DNA of 64,000 bases, from NCBI GenBank assembly GCA_040757335.1, contig JBFLXB010000007.1:49223-113222 (forward strand), given 5' to 3'. Below, piece by piece: positions 33,001-41,700 of this stretch. Within the stretch, counting starts at the first letter, position 1. Every line of letters begins with the position of its first letter. The translations under genes and the position numbers were made by a program. A model generated the notes under the pieces. It was not told the DNA's origin. It was given only the letters and a program-made list of their open reading frames with translations, and searched no databases. This DNA is from Nitrospirota bacterium (GTDB lineage: Bacteria > Nitrospirota > Nitrospiria > 2-01-FULL-66-17).

Positions 33001-33629
33001 TCCAGCGAGGTGAGTTGGCGGTTGACCTCTCCGATAATATCCCGGACGCGAAGCAGGTTCTGTTCGGTCGCCTCCAGCTTACGAAGCGCTTCGGTCTTGC
33101 GGATTTTGTACTTGGTGATGCCCGCGGTTTCCTCCACCAGGGCTCGTCGCTCGATCGGTGAAGCGGTCACGATCTCATCGACCTTCCCCTGTTCGAGGAT
33201 CGTGTGTCCTTTGATCCCGGCACCGGATTCGATGAGCAGGTCCCTGATGTCTTTGAGACGGCACGCCACGTGATTGATGAGGTACTCGCTGTCGCCGGAT
33301 CGATACAACCGTCGCGTCACCGTGACCTCGCTGTAGGCTCCGGGCGCGCCGTCGATCTCACCCGGCCGCACGCCCCCCAGCGTTAGGGAAACCTCCGCCA
33401 GCCCCGTGGCCCCCCGTCGATCGTTGCCGTTGAACAACACGTCTTCCATCCGGTCGCCGCGGAGCGTTTTGGCGGACTGTTCGCCGAGGCACCACAAAAT
33501 GGCGTCGGCGATATTGCTCTTCCCACACCCATTCGGCCCCACAATGGCGGTGATTCCGGGTTGAAACGTCAACACCGTTCGCTCGCCGAAGGACTTGAAT
33601 CCAACGATCTCTAGTCGCGTAAGTCGCAT
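30006..33629 (-). CDS. smc: chromosome segregation protein SMC
   Basis: 1207 residues. Head N-half has Walker A GPNGCGKSN, long coiled coils rich in Ala/Glu/Arg flank a hinge near residues 520-640 (DLVGYDESVRRVLLG region), and the C-terminal head has the signature LSGGEKALTAIALLF and Walker B FCVMDEIDAPLDE. SMC dimers with ScpA and ScpB organise the chromosome. The ATG at 33629 fits the family start MRLTRLEIVGFKSF; the frame is open 85 codons upstream without similarity. Confidence 0.95.
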   Translation of the reverse strand: MRLTRLEIVGFKSFGERTVLTFQPGITAIVGPNGCGKSNIADAILWCLGEQSAKTLRGDRMEDVLFNGNDRRGATGLAEVSLTLGGVRPGEIDGAPGAYSEVTVTRRLYRSGDSEYLINHVACRLKDIRDLLIESGAGIKGHTILEQGKVDEIVTASPIERRALVEETAGITKYKIRKTEALRKLEATEQNLLRVRDIIGEVNRQLTSLDRQVRKAERYRQSADQLRAIELHAAAIRYRDWSAQSASLTAELERERAESVRLMAQVSALDASAETLKADVTDLEQELLDAQAALTTRETAARDAHHRIEVLAAQAEEWRAQQATLTGELDELHQSLTARGAEHARWTAETTALDTAIAEKTSALAAREDTVRSLEQRLAQAAAEIEQTRHRVFETVAGATTASNALAGLAARREELDRRRTRYRDDLATVQAEIAQKRAGHRELETSSHDQQQSLATRDAERAALREVSVNRQAALQEGEAVLTGRRDELTRLRATLESLRALQRDLVGYDESVRRVLLGDGSEAPVAGLLGLVADVLDIPIEYERAVEAALAERLQGVVAEGHDEVLAALATLEGHAAGRAVFVPKSPRPAIGAGDHTTEDIGVLGVAARLVGCRPGFEPLRDALLSNVVIVQDRGIARRCWENDRSGMTWVSLSGDAFYPSGVVHSGTGSSAGLSLLERKRRIKSLDQAVGDAEAALSPVEASVNALRSALDADRSALEALDSELREGELQLLHDRKAAEALAQELLQLDRRLELLVGEESAVAAELTAMAEEVATHHATLAAHEASKQRDEAALGLQYEAAAQLKAALTAEQTSLTELRLALAAEREKREHVSATVRAIVERQEEASRQIASKEDARGQLAARMAAATDDRARLLEALASLDREVEVLRQQVARIAAARAEAAHRVREVEDQSKAARRQADAAQERVHMLTVSLTETTLRANQQAADIFDRYQVDLQTVTPDALPPLPCEPDQVDATIGALKDTLAQIGSVNLAAIDEYRELEERARFLATQETDLVQSMDNLRAAIAKINATTKALFLEAFEALNTRFGSVFASFFEGGHAALHLVDEHNPLESGIEVVAQPPGKKLRHISLLSGGEKALTAIALLFSSFLIHPSPFCVMDEIDAPLDEENVRRFTRALRPMTAHSQFLIVTHNRRTMEQADVLYGVTMEEAGVSKIVSVKLHADREDASNVEVETATAELSL

Positions 33630-33661
33630 CGTATCTTGGCCCTTTGGGGTGACGGCGCGAT

Positions 33662-33690
33662 CTATAACACAGGGGTTGGAGCGATGTAAA
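33662..33690 (-). promoter_or_regulatory. candidate smc promoter
   Basis: On the minus strand TTTACA (33685-33690), a 17-base spacer and TTATAG (33662-33667), about 33 bases before the smc ATG. On the plus strand of the same interval TATAGT (33756-33761) lies only 6 bases before the GTG of the zinc-ribbon gene, which suggests a leaderless or very short-leader transcript there. Confidence 0.5.
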
Positions 33691-33767
33691 GCGGAAAAAG
33701 ACAAGTTTTGACATAGTTGTGTGATTTTTAGCGCACACCCCTGGTCGACTTCTGGTATAGTACGACC

Positions 33768-34088
33768 GTGGCGCCCCCGTCTTCTGAAGGTGACTCCGCT
33801 CCCGGCAAGGTGACGGTCGTTTGCCCGGGCTGTCGCGCGGAGCTTACGATCGACACGGCCACCGCGAGTGTGGTCTGGCACCATCCCGAGCCGCCAGCTC
33901 CTCAGCGGTCGTTACGCGACATGGTCAAGGACCTCGAAACCAAACGCCAACAGGTGGCGGATCGGTTTGAGCGGGAACGGCGCTCCCTTCCGGATCGCGG
34001 GCGTGTTCTCGAGGAGAAAGTCAAAGAGTCCTTGAAGCGGGTGGACCCCGACGCTCCCCCGCCCCTCCGACCGATCGACCTCGACTGA
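33768..34088 (+). CDS. small zinc-ribbon/coiled-coil protein of unknown function
   Basis: 106 residues with a GTG start. One CPGC knuckle (VVCPGCRAELTID) sits near residue 19, followed by a charged helical part (residues ~48-90) and an Asp/Pro-rich end. Only one cysteine pair is present, so metal binding would need dimerisation. Divergent from smc. I recognise no named family. Confidence 0.6.
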   Translation: MAPPSSEGDSAPGKVTVVCPGCRAELTIDTATASVVWHHPEPPAPQRSLRDMVKDLETKRQQVADRFERERRSLPDRGRVLEEKVKESLKRVDPDAPPPLRPIDLD

Positions 34089-34125
34089 CGCGGATCCGCA
34101 TTCTCGCGCCGTTTCTTGCCGGTGA

Positions 34126-34941
34126 ATGGGGCGTGTGTTATCTTTCCTCCGCTCGGAGCCCGGCATGCCACCGCAGTGGGAAATCGTCGTCCTGATCGGG
34201 GTATTAGGCGCCCTCATCGGTAGTTTTCTGAACGTCTGCATCCATCGTCTGCCTCGGGGCGAATCCATCGTGCGCCCGGGCTCACGGTGCCCTGAGTGCA
34301 CCACCCCGATCCACCCTCTCGACAACATTCCAATCGTCTCGTTTCTCTGGTTGCGGGGGCGATGTCGTTCGTGCGGGGCACGGATTGCGATCCGCTACCC
34401 CGCGGTCGAGGCGCTCAACGCGGCGGGGTACATACTTATCTGGTATCGCTTCGGTCCGACACCGGACGCCGCGGTGTACGCGGTGTTTTATTCCGCGCTG
34501 CTCATCGTGACATTTATCGATTGGGATCACCAGATCATTCCGAACCGCATCACCCTTCCCGGCATCGCCATCGGGCTGCTCTCCGCCGCCACCGTGCTGG
34601 CCGGAGGGTTCGTGGACGCGCTGCTGGGTGCGGTGTTGGGCGGAGGGTTGTTATACGCCGTCGCGGTCGGAAGCGAGTGGCTGCTCAAGAAAGAAGGCAT
34701 GGGGCTGGGTGACGTCAAGCTCCTGGCGATGATCGGCGCGTTTCTCGGCTGGAAAGCGGTCTTGCTGACCGTGTTTGTGGGCTCCCTTTCGGGATCGGTG
34801 ATCGGGCTTATATTGATGGCGACCCGTGTGAAACAGCGGGGCGACCCGATCCCCTTCGGGCCGTTCCTCGTGCTGGGGGCGATGGCGGCGCTGTTCGCCG
34901 GGCCTGAGTTGATCGGGTGGTATCTGCGGCTGGGGGCGTGA
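34126..34941 (+). CDS. pilD: prepilin peptidase / N-methyltransferase
   Basis: About 271 residues. The N-terminal zinc site has CPEC and CRSC pairs around PIVSFLWLRGR, and the two peptidase aspartates lie in FIDWDHQIIPN and GLGDVKLLAM. It cleaves and N-methylates type IV prepilins at the inner membrane. A downstream ATG at 34165 is an alternative start. Its TGA overlaps the ATG of the pilS-like gene. The pilin genes it would process follow 3 kb downstream. Confidence 0.92.
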   Translation: MGRVLSFLRSEPGMPPQWEIVVLIGVLGALIGSFLNVCIHRLPRGESIVRPGSRCPECTTPIHPLDNIPIVSFLWLRGRCRSCGARIAIRYPAVEALNAAGYILIWYRFGPTPDAAVYAVFYSALLIVTFIDWDHQIIPNRITLPGIAIGLLSAATVLAGGFVDALLGAVLGGGLLYAVAVGSEWLLKKEGMGLGDVKLLAMIGAFLGWKAVLLTVFVGSLSGSVIGLILMATRVKQRGDPIPFGPFLVLGAMAALFAGPELIGWYLRLGA

Positions 34942-36371
34942 TGGGTGATATGCGGCCACGATCCGGCGTGATCCGTTCGATGGTCTCCCTCGCCGCGTTC
35001 GGCCTGCTGATGCTGGCCGCCCTCGGACTCCGCCGCCAGTGGTTTCCTCACCCGATTGCCGAGCGCGCGGTGTCCGCCGCAGACCTGTCGATCGTGGTTG
35101 GGCTCACGGTGCTCGCGGTCGCGGCGGTGTTGTTTCGCCGGTGGGGTCGGTCGTCATCCCCACCCTCGTGCCACGACGAGGAGCGGGCCGGCTTCGTGAT
35201 GCAGACGTTTCAGGAGGTCCTTCGTCAGCTCAAGGACAAGGAGGCGGAGCTCGAGCACCTGCGGGCCCGCGCCGTGGCCCGCGCCGAAGACGTTGAGAGT
35301 TACCACCAGAACATCCTCCACAGTATCGCGAGTGGCGTGATCACGTGCGATCCCACCGGACGCATCACCACCTTCAACGTGGCTGCGGAGCGGATACTGG
35401 GACGCGAGGCGGTTCAAATCGTCGGCCGGACCTGCCAGGAGGTGTTCGGGAGCGAGAGCCCGATCACCGAGATGGTGCGTCGGTCGGTGGACACGCTCAC
35501 CCCGATTTCGCGTCAGGAGTGGCGATTCGCCCGCGGGAACGACCGGGTGTCGGTAGGATTCTCGAGCGCGCTGTTGCGCGATCGCTCCGGAGGGCTCATC
35601 GGAGCGGCGCTGGTCTTCACGGACCTCACGGAGATCAAGCGACTGGAGGAGCGGGTCGAGGCCGAGCGCCGGCTCGCCGTGCTCGGAGAGATGTCTGCGG
35701 CCATCGCCCACGAGTTTCGAAACTCCATGGGCACGATCCAAGGGTGGACGAAATTACTCGGCAAACACGCGGGCGCCGACACCGGCGCGCGTCCCATGGT
35801 CGACGCCATCGTCCGCGAGCTTGGGGTGATGCAACGGCTGATCGACGATCTCCTGGCGTTTGGGCGGCGTATGGAGCCGCAATGCCAGCGGGTCCACCTC
35901 CGTGAGTTGGTCACCGAGGGCGTCACGGCGCCCACGGATCGTCCCGATGTCCGGCTCGATGTCAGCTGGGATCCTCAGTCGCCCGCCGTGGTGCAGTGGG
36001 ATCCCACCCTGATGCGGCAGGTGTTGAAGAACCTGGTGCAGAACGCGGTCGAGGCCATGCCGGACGGCGGCCAGCTGCGTCTGGCGGTCTCGCCGTCGCG
36101 CACCGATCCCGCGGAGGTGGACTTCGTCGTGTCGGACACGGGGATCGGCATCCCCAACGAATTCCGAGATCGGATTTTCGACCCGTTTTTCACCCTCAAG
36201 GCCCGGGGCCATGGACTGGGGTTGGCCTTGGTCCGAAAAATCGTCGTCGCGCACGGTGGACGAATCACCGTACAGAGCACCGAGGGGGCGGGAACAACGT
36301 TCCGCCTGACCATTCCCACGCACGCGCGCCAAGCCACCGAACCGGCGGCGCCGCTCGACCAGGCAGCCTAA
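34941..36371 (+). CDS. pilS: PilS/NtrB-type sensor histidine kinase
   Basis: 476 residues: two N-terminal hydrophobic segments (about 13-32 and 52-72), a short coiled coil, a PAS domain (~120-235, ILHSIASGVITCDPTGRI), HisKA (IAHEFRNSMGTIQG) and HATPase (NLVQNAVEAMPDGG, DTGIGIP, GLGLALV). Coupling with an adjacent sigma54 activator and with pilus genes points to PilS, although canonical PilS has six TM segments. The signal is unknown. Confidence 0.8.
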   Translation: MGDMRPRSGVIRSMVSLAAFGLLMLAALGLRRQWFPHPIAERAVSAADLSIVVGLTVLAVAAVLFRRWGRSSSPPSCHDEERAGFVMQTFQEVLRQLKDKEAELEHLRARAVARAEDVESYHQNILHSIASGVITCDPTGRITTFNVAAERILGREAVQIVGRTCQEVFGSESPITEMVRRSVDTLTPISRQEWRFARGNDRVSVGFSSALLRDRSGGLIGAALVFTDLTEIKRLEERVEAERRLAVLGEMSAAIAHEFRNSMGTIQGWTKLLGKHAGADTGARPMVDAIVRELGVMQRLIDDLLAFGRRMEPQCQRVHLRELVTEGVTAPTDRPDVRLDVSWDPQSPAVVQWDPTLMRQVLKNLVQNAVEAMPDGGQLRLAVSPSRTDPAEVDFVVSDTGIGIPNEFRDRIFDPFFTLKARGHGLGLALVRKIVVAHGGRITVQSTEGAGTTFRLTIPTHARQATEPAAPLDQAA

Positions 36372-36384
36372 GGGGCCTCAGAAC

Positions 36385-37803
36385 ATGTTGACCGTGTTAA
36401 TCGCTGAAGACAACGAAGGGATGGCGTCGATGCTTACCACTGCGGTGAGCGCTCACGGGTACGAGGTACTCTGGGCGCGGGACGGCCGGGAGGCCGTGGC
36501 GCGGCTGCGCGACCGCAAGATCGACCTCGTGGTCACCGACTTGAAGCTCCCGTACAAAACGGGGCTGGAGGTTCTCGAGGTCGCCCGCGACCAGAACAGC
36601 CTCTTGCCCGTCATTGTGATGACCGCGCACGGGACGATCGAAACCGCGGTGAAAGCGGTAAAGGACGGGGCCCACGACTTCCTGACCAAGCCGTTCGACC
36701 CCGACCATCTGCTCCTCCTCATCGAACGGGCGCTGGAGAAGCAGCGGTTGGTCGCGGAGAACCTGCTTCTGAAAGACGACGCCGCGACGCAGGCCGGGCT
36801 GCCGCGCATCATCGGCAAACATCCGCGCGTACTGGCCATCGTCGATCAAATTCACAAGGTGGCGCCCAGTCGGACGACGGTGCTGCTGTTGGGGGAAAGC
36901 GGAACCGGGAAAGAGCTGTTCGCCCGCGCGCTGCACGGGCTGAGTCCACGGAAGGACGGGCCCTTCGTGGCGATCAACTGCGCGGCGATTCCCAGGGAGC
37001 TGTTGGAGAGCGAATTGTTTGGTCACGAGCGCGGCTCGTTCACCGGCGCCACCGATCGTCGCATCGGCAAATTCGAGCTCGCTGATCACGGGACGATCTT
37101 CCTCGACGAGATCGGCGACTTGGATCTCGGCCTGCAAGCCAAACTCCTCCGTGTGCTGGAGGGGGAAGAATTCTGCCGCGTCGGCGGGACCACCCGGGTC
37201 AAGATCGACGTGCGCGTGGTGGCGGCGACCAACAAGGACCTGCGCGCGGCGATCACGCAGCAGAGCTTCCGGGAGGACCTGTTCTTCCGGCTCAGCGTGC
37301 TCCCCATTACGATCCCCCCGTTGCGCGAGCGGCGCGACGACATTCCGGCGCTGGTCGAGCATTTCTTGGTCCACTACTGCCGGGAGCTGAAGCGGCCCCT
37401 CAAACGGCTTTCAGAAGGTGCGTGGAAAGTGGTCACGAACCACCCCTGGACCGGCAACATCCGGGAGCTGCAGAATTGCATGGAGCGCGCCGTGATCCTC
37501 ACCGACGGGGAGGTGATCGAGGAGGAACATCTCGGCTTTCGCCAGGGGGAGTTGACCGAAATTCATGCCCGCGAGATCCCGCTCGAAGGGACCTTGCACG
37601 AGGTGGCCGCCGCAGCCACCCGCATGGCGGAGAGCCGGATGATTCGAAAAGTCTTGAAAGGCACGGGTGGAAACAAGAGCCGCGCTGCCCAAATCCTCAG
37701 CGTCAGTTACAAAACTCTCCTCACCAAGATCAAAGAGTACGGCATCGAACGTCCCGGCGCGTCGACGGAAAGTGCGCCGGAAGCCCCCCCTCGCGCGGCC
37801 TGA
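36385..37803 (+). CDS. pilR: PilR/NtrC-type sigma54-dependent response regulator
   Basis: 472 residues. Receiver domain with phospho-Asp in VVTDLKLPYKTG; AAA+ domain with Walker A GESGTGKELFAR, the sigma54-contact loop GSFTGA (Ser in place of the usual Ala) and Walker B IFLDEIGDL; Fis-type helix-turn-helix at the C-terminus (GGNKSRAAQILSVSYKTLL). It lies 13 bases after the kinase gene. Expected targets are the pilin genes just downstream. Confidence 0.88.
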   Translation: MLTVLIAEDNEGMASMLTTAVSAHGYEVLWARDGREAVARLRDRKIDLVVTDLKLPYKTGLEVLEVARDQNSLLPVIVMTAHGTIETAVKAVKDGAHDFLTKPFDPDHLLLLIERALEKQRLVAENLLLKDDAATQAGLPRIIGKHPRVLAIVDQIHKVAPSRTTVLLLGESGTGKELFARALHGLSPRKDGPFVAINCAAIPRELLESELFGHERGSFTGATDRRIGKFELADHGTIFLDEIGDLDLGLQAKLLRVLEGEEFCRVGGTTRVKIDVRVVAATNKDLRAAITQQSFREDLFFRLSVLPITIPPLRERRDDIPALVEHFLVHYCRELKRPLKRLSEGAWKVVTNHPWTGNIRELQNCMERAVILTDGEVIEEEHLGFRQGELTEIHAREIPLEGTLHEVAAAATRMAESRMIRKVLKGTGGNKSRAAQILSVSYKTLLTKIKEYGIERPGASTESAPEAPPRAA

Positions 37804-37931
37804 CGCGCGCCGCCAGCCAGCGTTCGCCAACCCCCACACGTTCCAAACTGTCCATTCCGAGCTAGATGGCTCTAGAAGCCGTTCTATAGCGACATCACAG
37901 CCCTGACTGGACTGGGTCATCGGTTACCCAA

Positions 37932-38043
37932 CTCGGACCTGGCCGATAGAACCGGCCCCGCCAAACCGGCCAGCGGGGCTGAAAAACTGCCCTGGTGGCC
38001 TAGGGAGCGGGTGGCATCGCCGATGCAATACCCTGGGACCGAG
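37932..38043 (+). promoter_or_regulatory. candidate structured leader RNA upstream of the pilus operon
   Basis: An outer helix CTCGG (37932-37936)/CCGAG (38039-38043), extended inward past an A-A mismatch, would enclose three hairpins: GCCCCGC/GCGGGGC (37955-37961/37973-37979), CCCT/AGGG (37990-37993/38002-38005) and GGGT..GCAT/ATGC..ACCC (38009-38033). A single-stranded TGAAAAACT joins them. It ends 17 bases before the PilX ATG, next to the GGAGGGG ribosome site. The shape is riboswitch-like, but I could not match it to a known class. It overlaps the sigma54-like site, so only one of the two may be real. Confidence 0.4.
38012..38027 (+). promoter_or_regulatory. possible sigma54 promoter of the pilX-pilY1 operon
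   Basis: TGGCATCGCCGATGCA keeps the GG-N10-GC spacing and matches TGGCAC-N5-TTGCA at all but two positions. It lies 33 bases before the first pilin-like ATG and 200 bases after the PilR-like activator gene. It also forms a hairpin, so the match may be coincidental. Confidence 0.4.
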
Positions 38044-38060
38044 GTGGAGGGGTAAGGCCC

Positions 38061-38687
38061 ATGCGAACACCATACAGGACAACCGTGAGGGAGAATGAGC
38101 AAGGTTACGTGCTCATTACGAGCCTGATTATGCTCGTCGTGCTGAGCCTGCTCGGCGCCGTGGTGCTGAACTTGTCGGGCGCCGATCTGCAGACCGCCGC
38201 GTATGAAAAGATGTCCACGCGCGCGTTCTTTGCCGCAGAAAGCGCGGTGACGCAGGCCCGTAACGACATGCAACGCTACGTTGCCGGAGTCCAGAGCGGC
38301 CAGTGGCCGGCGCTTGATACGACGGTTGTCGCCGATGTGTTAGCGGGGATAGGGGGACCGTATGGAATCCCTAGCACCATCCCCGGCCCGCCCGTTGTGA
38401 GCTACCGAAACTACTCGACTGCGGTCGCCGGTTCGTCGCCGCTGACGTTCAACTACACGATGAGCGACGTGGGCGCAAACAACGACAAGACCGTGCTGGT
38501 CACGGCCACGGGTACGGTGCAGGTTGGCGGCCTGCAGCCCGTCCAGCAGCGCATCGAGGCCGTGGTCCGCTACGAACCGCCTGACCAAGTGGGCGCCCAG
38601 GAGTGCGTTTCGTCTGCGTGTACGAGCGCGGACCAGAGCTCCGGGGCAGCGGTGGGCAACGTTGTGAACAGCACCGTGACGCTGTAA
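38061..38687 (+). CDS. PilX-like minor pilin
   Basis: 208 residues. The N-terminus ENEQGYVLITSLIMLVVLSL is a PilX-type start, with a hydrophobic helix beginning after a Gly and lacking the classic Glu5 (LITS instead of LIE). AAESAVTQARNDM resembles the PilX N-terminal domain. Two cysteines lie near the C-terminus (QECVSSACTS). The ATG follows GGAGGGG. First gene of the pilus cluster and directly upstream of pilY1, as in many PilX-PilY1 operons. Confidence 0.8.
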   Translation: MRTPYRTTVRENEQGYVLITSLIMLVVLSLLGAVVLNLSGADLQTAAYEKMSTRAFFAAESAVTQARNDMQRYVAGVQSGQWPALDTTVVADVLAGIGGPYGIPSTIPGPPVVSYRNYSTAVAGSSPLTFNYTMSDVGANNDKTVLVTATGTVQVGGLQPVQQRIEAVVRYEPPDQVGAQECVSSACTSADQSSGAAVGNVVNSTVTL

Positions 38688-38724
38688 GGCACGGATGAAG
38701 CATCGACGCGAAGGAGGAACTGCG

Positions 38725-41700
38725 ATGAACACGCTGGCGAGAATAGTAGTGATGGGCTCCTTGCTGTGGGGAGGGGCCGCGATCCCTGCTCACGCGGCGA
38801 TCGAACGCACGTTCGGCGCAGGGTCGCTCATCATCCCGATGGACGGCGACACCTACCAGCCATCCGCAGACGGGGGCGTGTACGAAGCGTATGGTTTTAT
38901 CTACAAACTGCTCGACCGCAAAGCGGCAGACGGCACGCCCGACCCCATTCCCGTGTATTGGATTATCGACGATTCCAAGACCGTGATCACCGGGGTGGAC
39001 CTCACGATCTCGAACGTCGCGACCGACCCGGTGGCCACTGAGCACAAAGCGTTGGGAGAGATTGCGATCTCCGGCGTGGGCACCCAGATCACCTACAACG
39101 GCGGGCCCTTTGTGATCGACAGCAACTACGCGGCCGCGGCCAAGACGATCTGGGCCAGCGGATTTCAGGACGTGAACCTGCACGTGGCCAAGGTGCCGTT
39201 CACGGGCAAGGTCCAGCGCGAAATGTTCGGCACGCCGCCGAAAATCGCGCTGATGAACGATTCCGAATCGCGCACCGGGAACGCCACCAAGATCCTGGAA
39301 GGGTACCTGAAGATCGCAGGGATTCAGAACCCCGCCACGGATGATCTGGGCAACGCCTGCGCCTACACCGACGCCAGCGGCACCTATTTCCCGGCGGATC
39401 CAGTCGTGGGGAGTCACTGCACCTACGACGTCTTGACGCCCAATGAGGTGGGCGGGATCCAGACGCTGGCTGGCACCGCGTTGAACGGCAAGAGCAAACT
39501 GTTCGACTACACGTGCACAGGGTGCGCCACCAAACCCAAACTCAACTACCGCGTGCTGTGGGTTCCGCACTGGGTGGGCTTTTCCGACTACAACGTGACG
39601 AACGGGCAGTACATTTCGGTCAACACGAACGTGGGAACGATGAGCGTGACCAAGGCCGATGTGCACGACATTGTCATGGCGGTTCGCGACTTTGTGGACC
39701 TGGGCGGAAGTTTGTTTGCAGAGTGCGCGGGCATCGAAACGTTTGAGTGGAGCGAGTACGGCCGGTTCATCACCAAATACGATTTGGGTCACAACGGCGG
39801 GACCAATGACAGTACCAAGATCTACTACAACAAGGACGCGTTGGATCAGCCGTACGTCCAGATCGGGGACATGGCGTTTGACCCCGAGGGCGGACACCTG
39901 CACAACTGGCGGCCGTTTCAGACCGGGGACCCGCGGGCGGACAGCTTGGCGGTCAACGCCATGGCGTTCAACCCCTCCGCCAGCAACCCCAAGTCCACGT
40001 ACACCCAGAGCAACACGGGCTACGACGGGACCGTCACCGTGTTTACCTACGACGACAACAGCGTTCCCGCTGGAACCTCGCCGGCTCCGAATGTCTGGAA
40101 CTACGGCAACGGGGATCAGGCCAAGCAGCAGTGGCACTACTACGTGGCCGGGCACATGGACGGGGATCAGACCAACGGCTACGTGGTCTATCTCGGCGGC
40201 CACAGCTACGTTAACTGCAGCGGCGGTGGCGGCGGCGGCGGTGGCGCTGCGCCGGCCGGACCCAATCGTGAGATCGACTTCGAGTTCAGGGACAACGTTG
40301 ACAACAGCATGGACGGAACCTTCACCATCACGTTCTCGTATACCATCGCGGGAGATTCCACGGTTTATACCGTCACCCAGAGCGGCATCACCAAAGACAA
40401 CATCACGACTCTGACCGCAACCGGGAATAACCCCGGCGGCGGGGTGGAGCTCGTCTTCACCACCGCGGCGTTCGAAGCCAAAGGCTCGTCAGGCACTGAC
40501 GCCACCAAGCTGAAGAAGATCAAAGGCGTCCACTTCAAGAACAACCGCACGACGGACGTCAACATCACGCAGGTGCAGGTCTCGGTCACCGGTGTTTCCG
40601 GGCTGAAGCTTAGGAAGATCAAAGACGTCACCGAGAATGACACCAAGTTCGGCACCGAGACCACCCTCCCCGTGACCGCCAACATCAACTCGAATGAATG
40701 GATTGTTGAGGGCAGCGGTGGGGGCGCAGGCGGAGGCGCGGGGTCGTACGATTCCGGCTGCACGCCCAAAGGGACCTCGGGTGCTGGCATCCGATACGTG
40801 CTCAACACCGTGTTTCAGCTCGATGCGGTCACGGATCGCGAATTTGTCAGATCCGGCCCCGTGGTGTTCAAGGATTTCTTGTACCAAGGGTCGTTTGACT
40901 ATCCGAGCTTTGGTGGACACTTCCGCAAGTTCCAGGTCAACGCGGACCTGGGTGCTGGCAGGTCTGGACTTAAGCGCGTGGATGACTTTGGCGGCAATGA
41001 TCCTAGCAGCCCGGGCGATGCCGCGCCCAAACTCACCTCGACCACGGCGTATTCGGACAACAACAGCAACCGGCGGGTCGATGCCAACGAACTGACTGGC
41101 CGCAAAATCTACGCGTGCGCGACCACGGGTCTCAAGAACGCCGACGGGACCGAGAACGCCGAGGTGCTGGACTCCTCAAACTGTGGGATGACCCAGTTCA
41201 AGTACGAAACCGCCGCCACGTTCCAACCCCGGATGCTGACCACGGGTCTCGCCACCACGCAGGAGGTCATCGTCAAGCGCTACGGGATGCAATACGATGC
41301 CAACAACGATGAGTGGGAGAAGAAGGACAATGTGATGGGAGGCATCGAGCACTCCACGGCCGCGATCATTGGGCCTAGCGCCCTGACGAGCATGAGCAGG
41401 CCCACGGTGGCGTACCTCGGCGCTTTGGACGGGATGCTCCACGCGGTCAAGGCCGGGGTGAAGACGGAGGTTGAGCTGCCAGAAGCCGCGGACGCTGGGA
41501 CCGAGCTCTGGTCGTACATTCCCAGCAGCCAGCTGCCGCGGTTACAGTACTTCCGCGATCCCAACGCGATCAGCACGTACCCCGCGGTCGATGCCTCGGT
41601 CGCCTTTGCCGAGGTCGAGAGCTCCGTCGGCTCAGGGACCTACAAGACCGTGCTGCTGATCACCATGGGGGTGGGCGGCAACAGCATCGCGGCGCTTGAC

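Noticed and set aside
37932..38043. GEMM-I (c-di-GMP-I) riboswitch
   Set aside because: The conserved GEMM sequence blocks and their tetraloop-receptor spacing are not present; reported only as an unclassified structured leader.
38500..40203. 567-residue minus-strand open frame across pilX/pilY1
   Set aside because: Composition is Val/Arg/His-rich as expected for an antisense shadow, and it spans two real genes.
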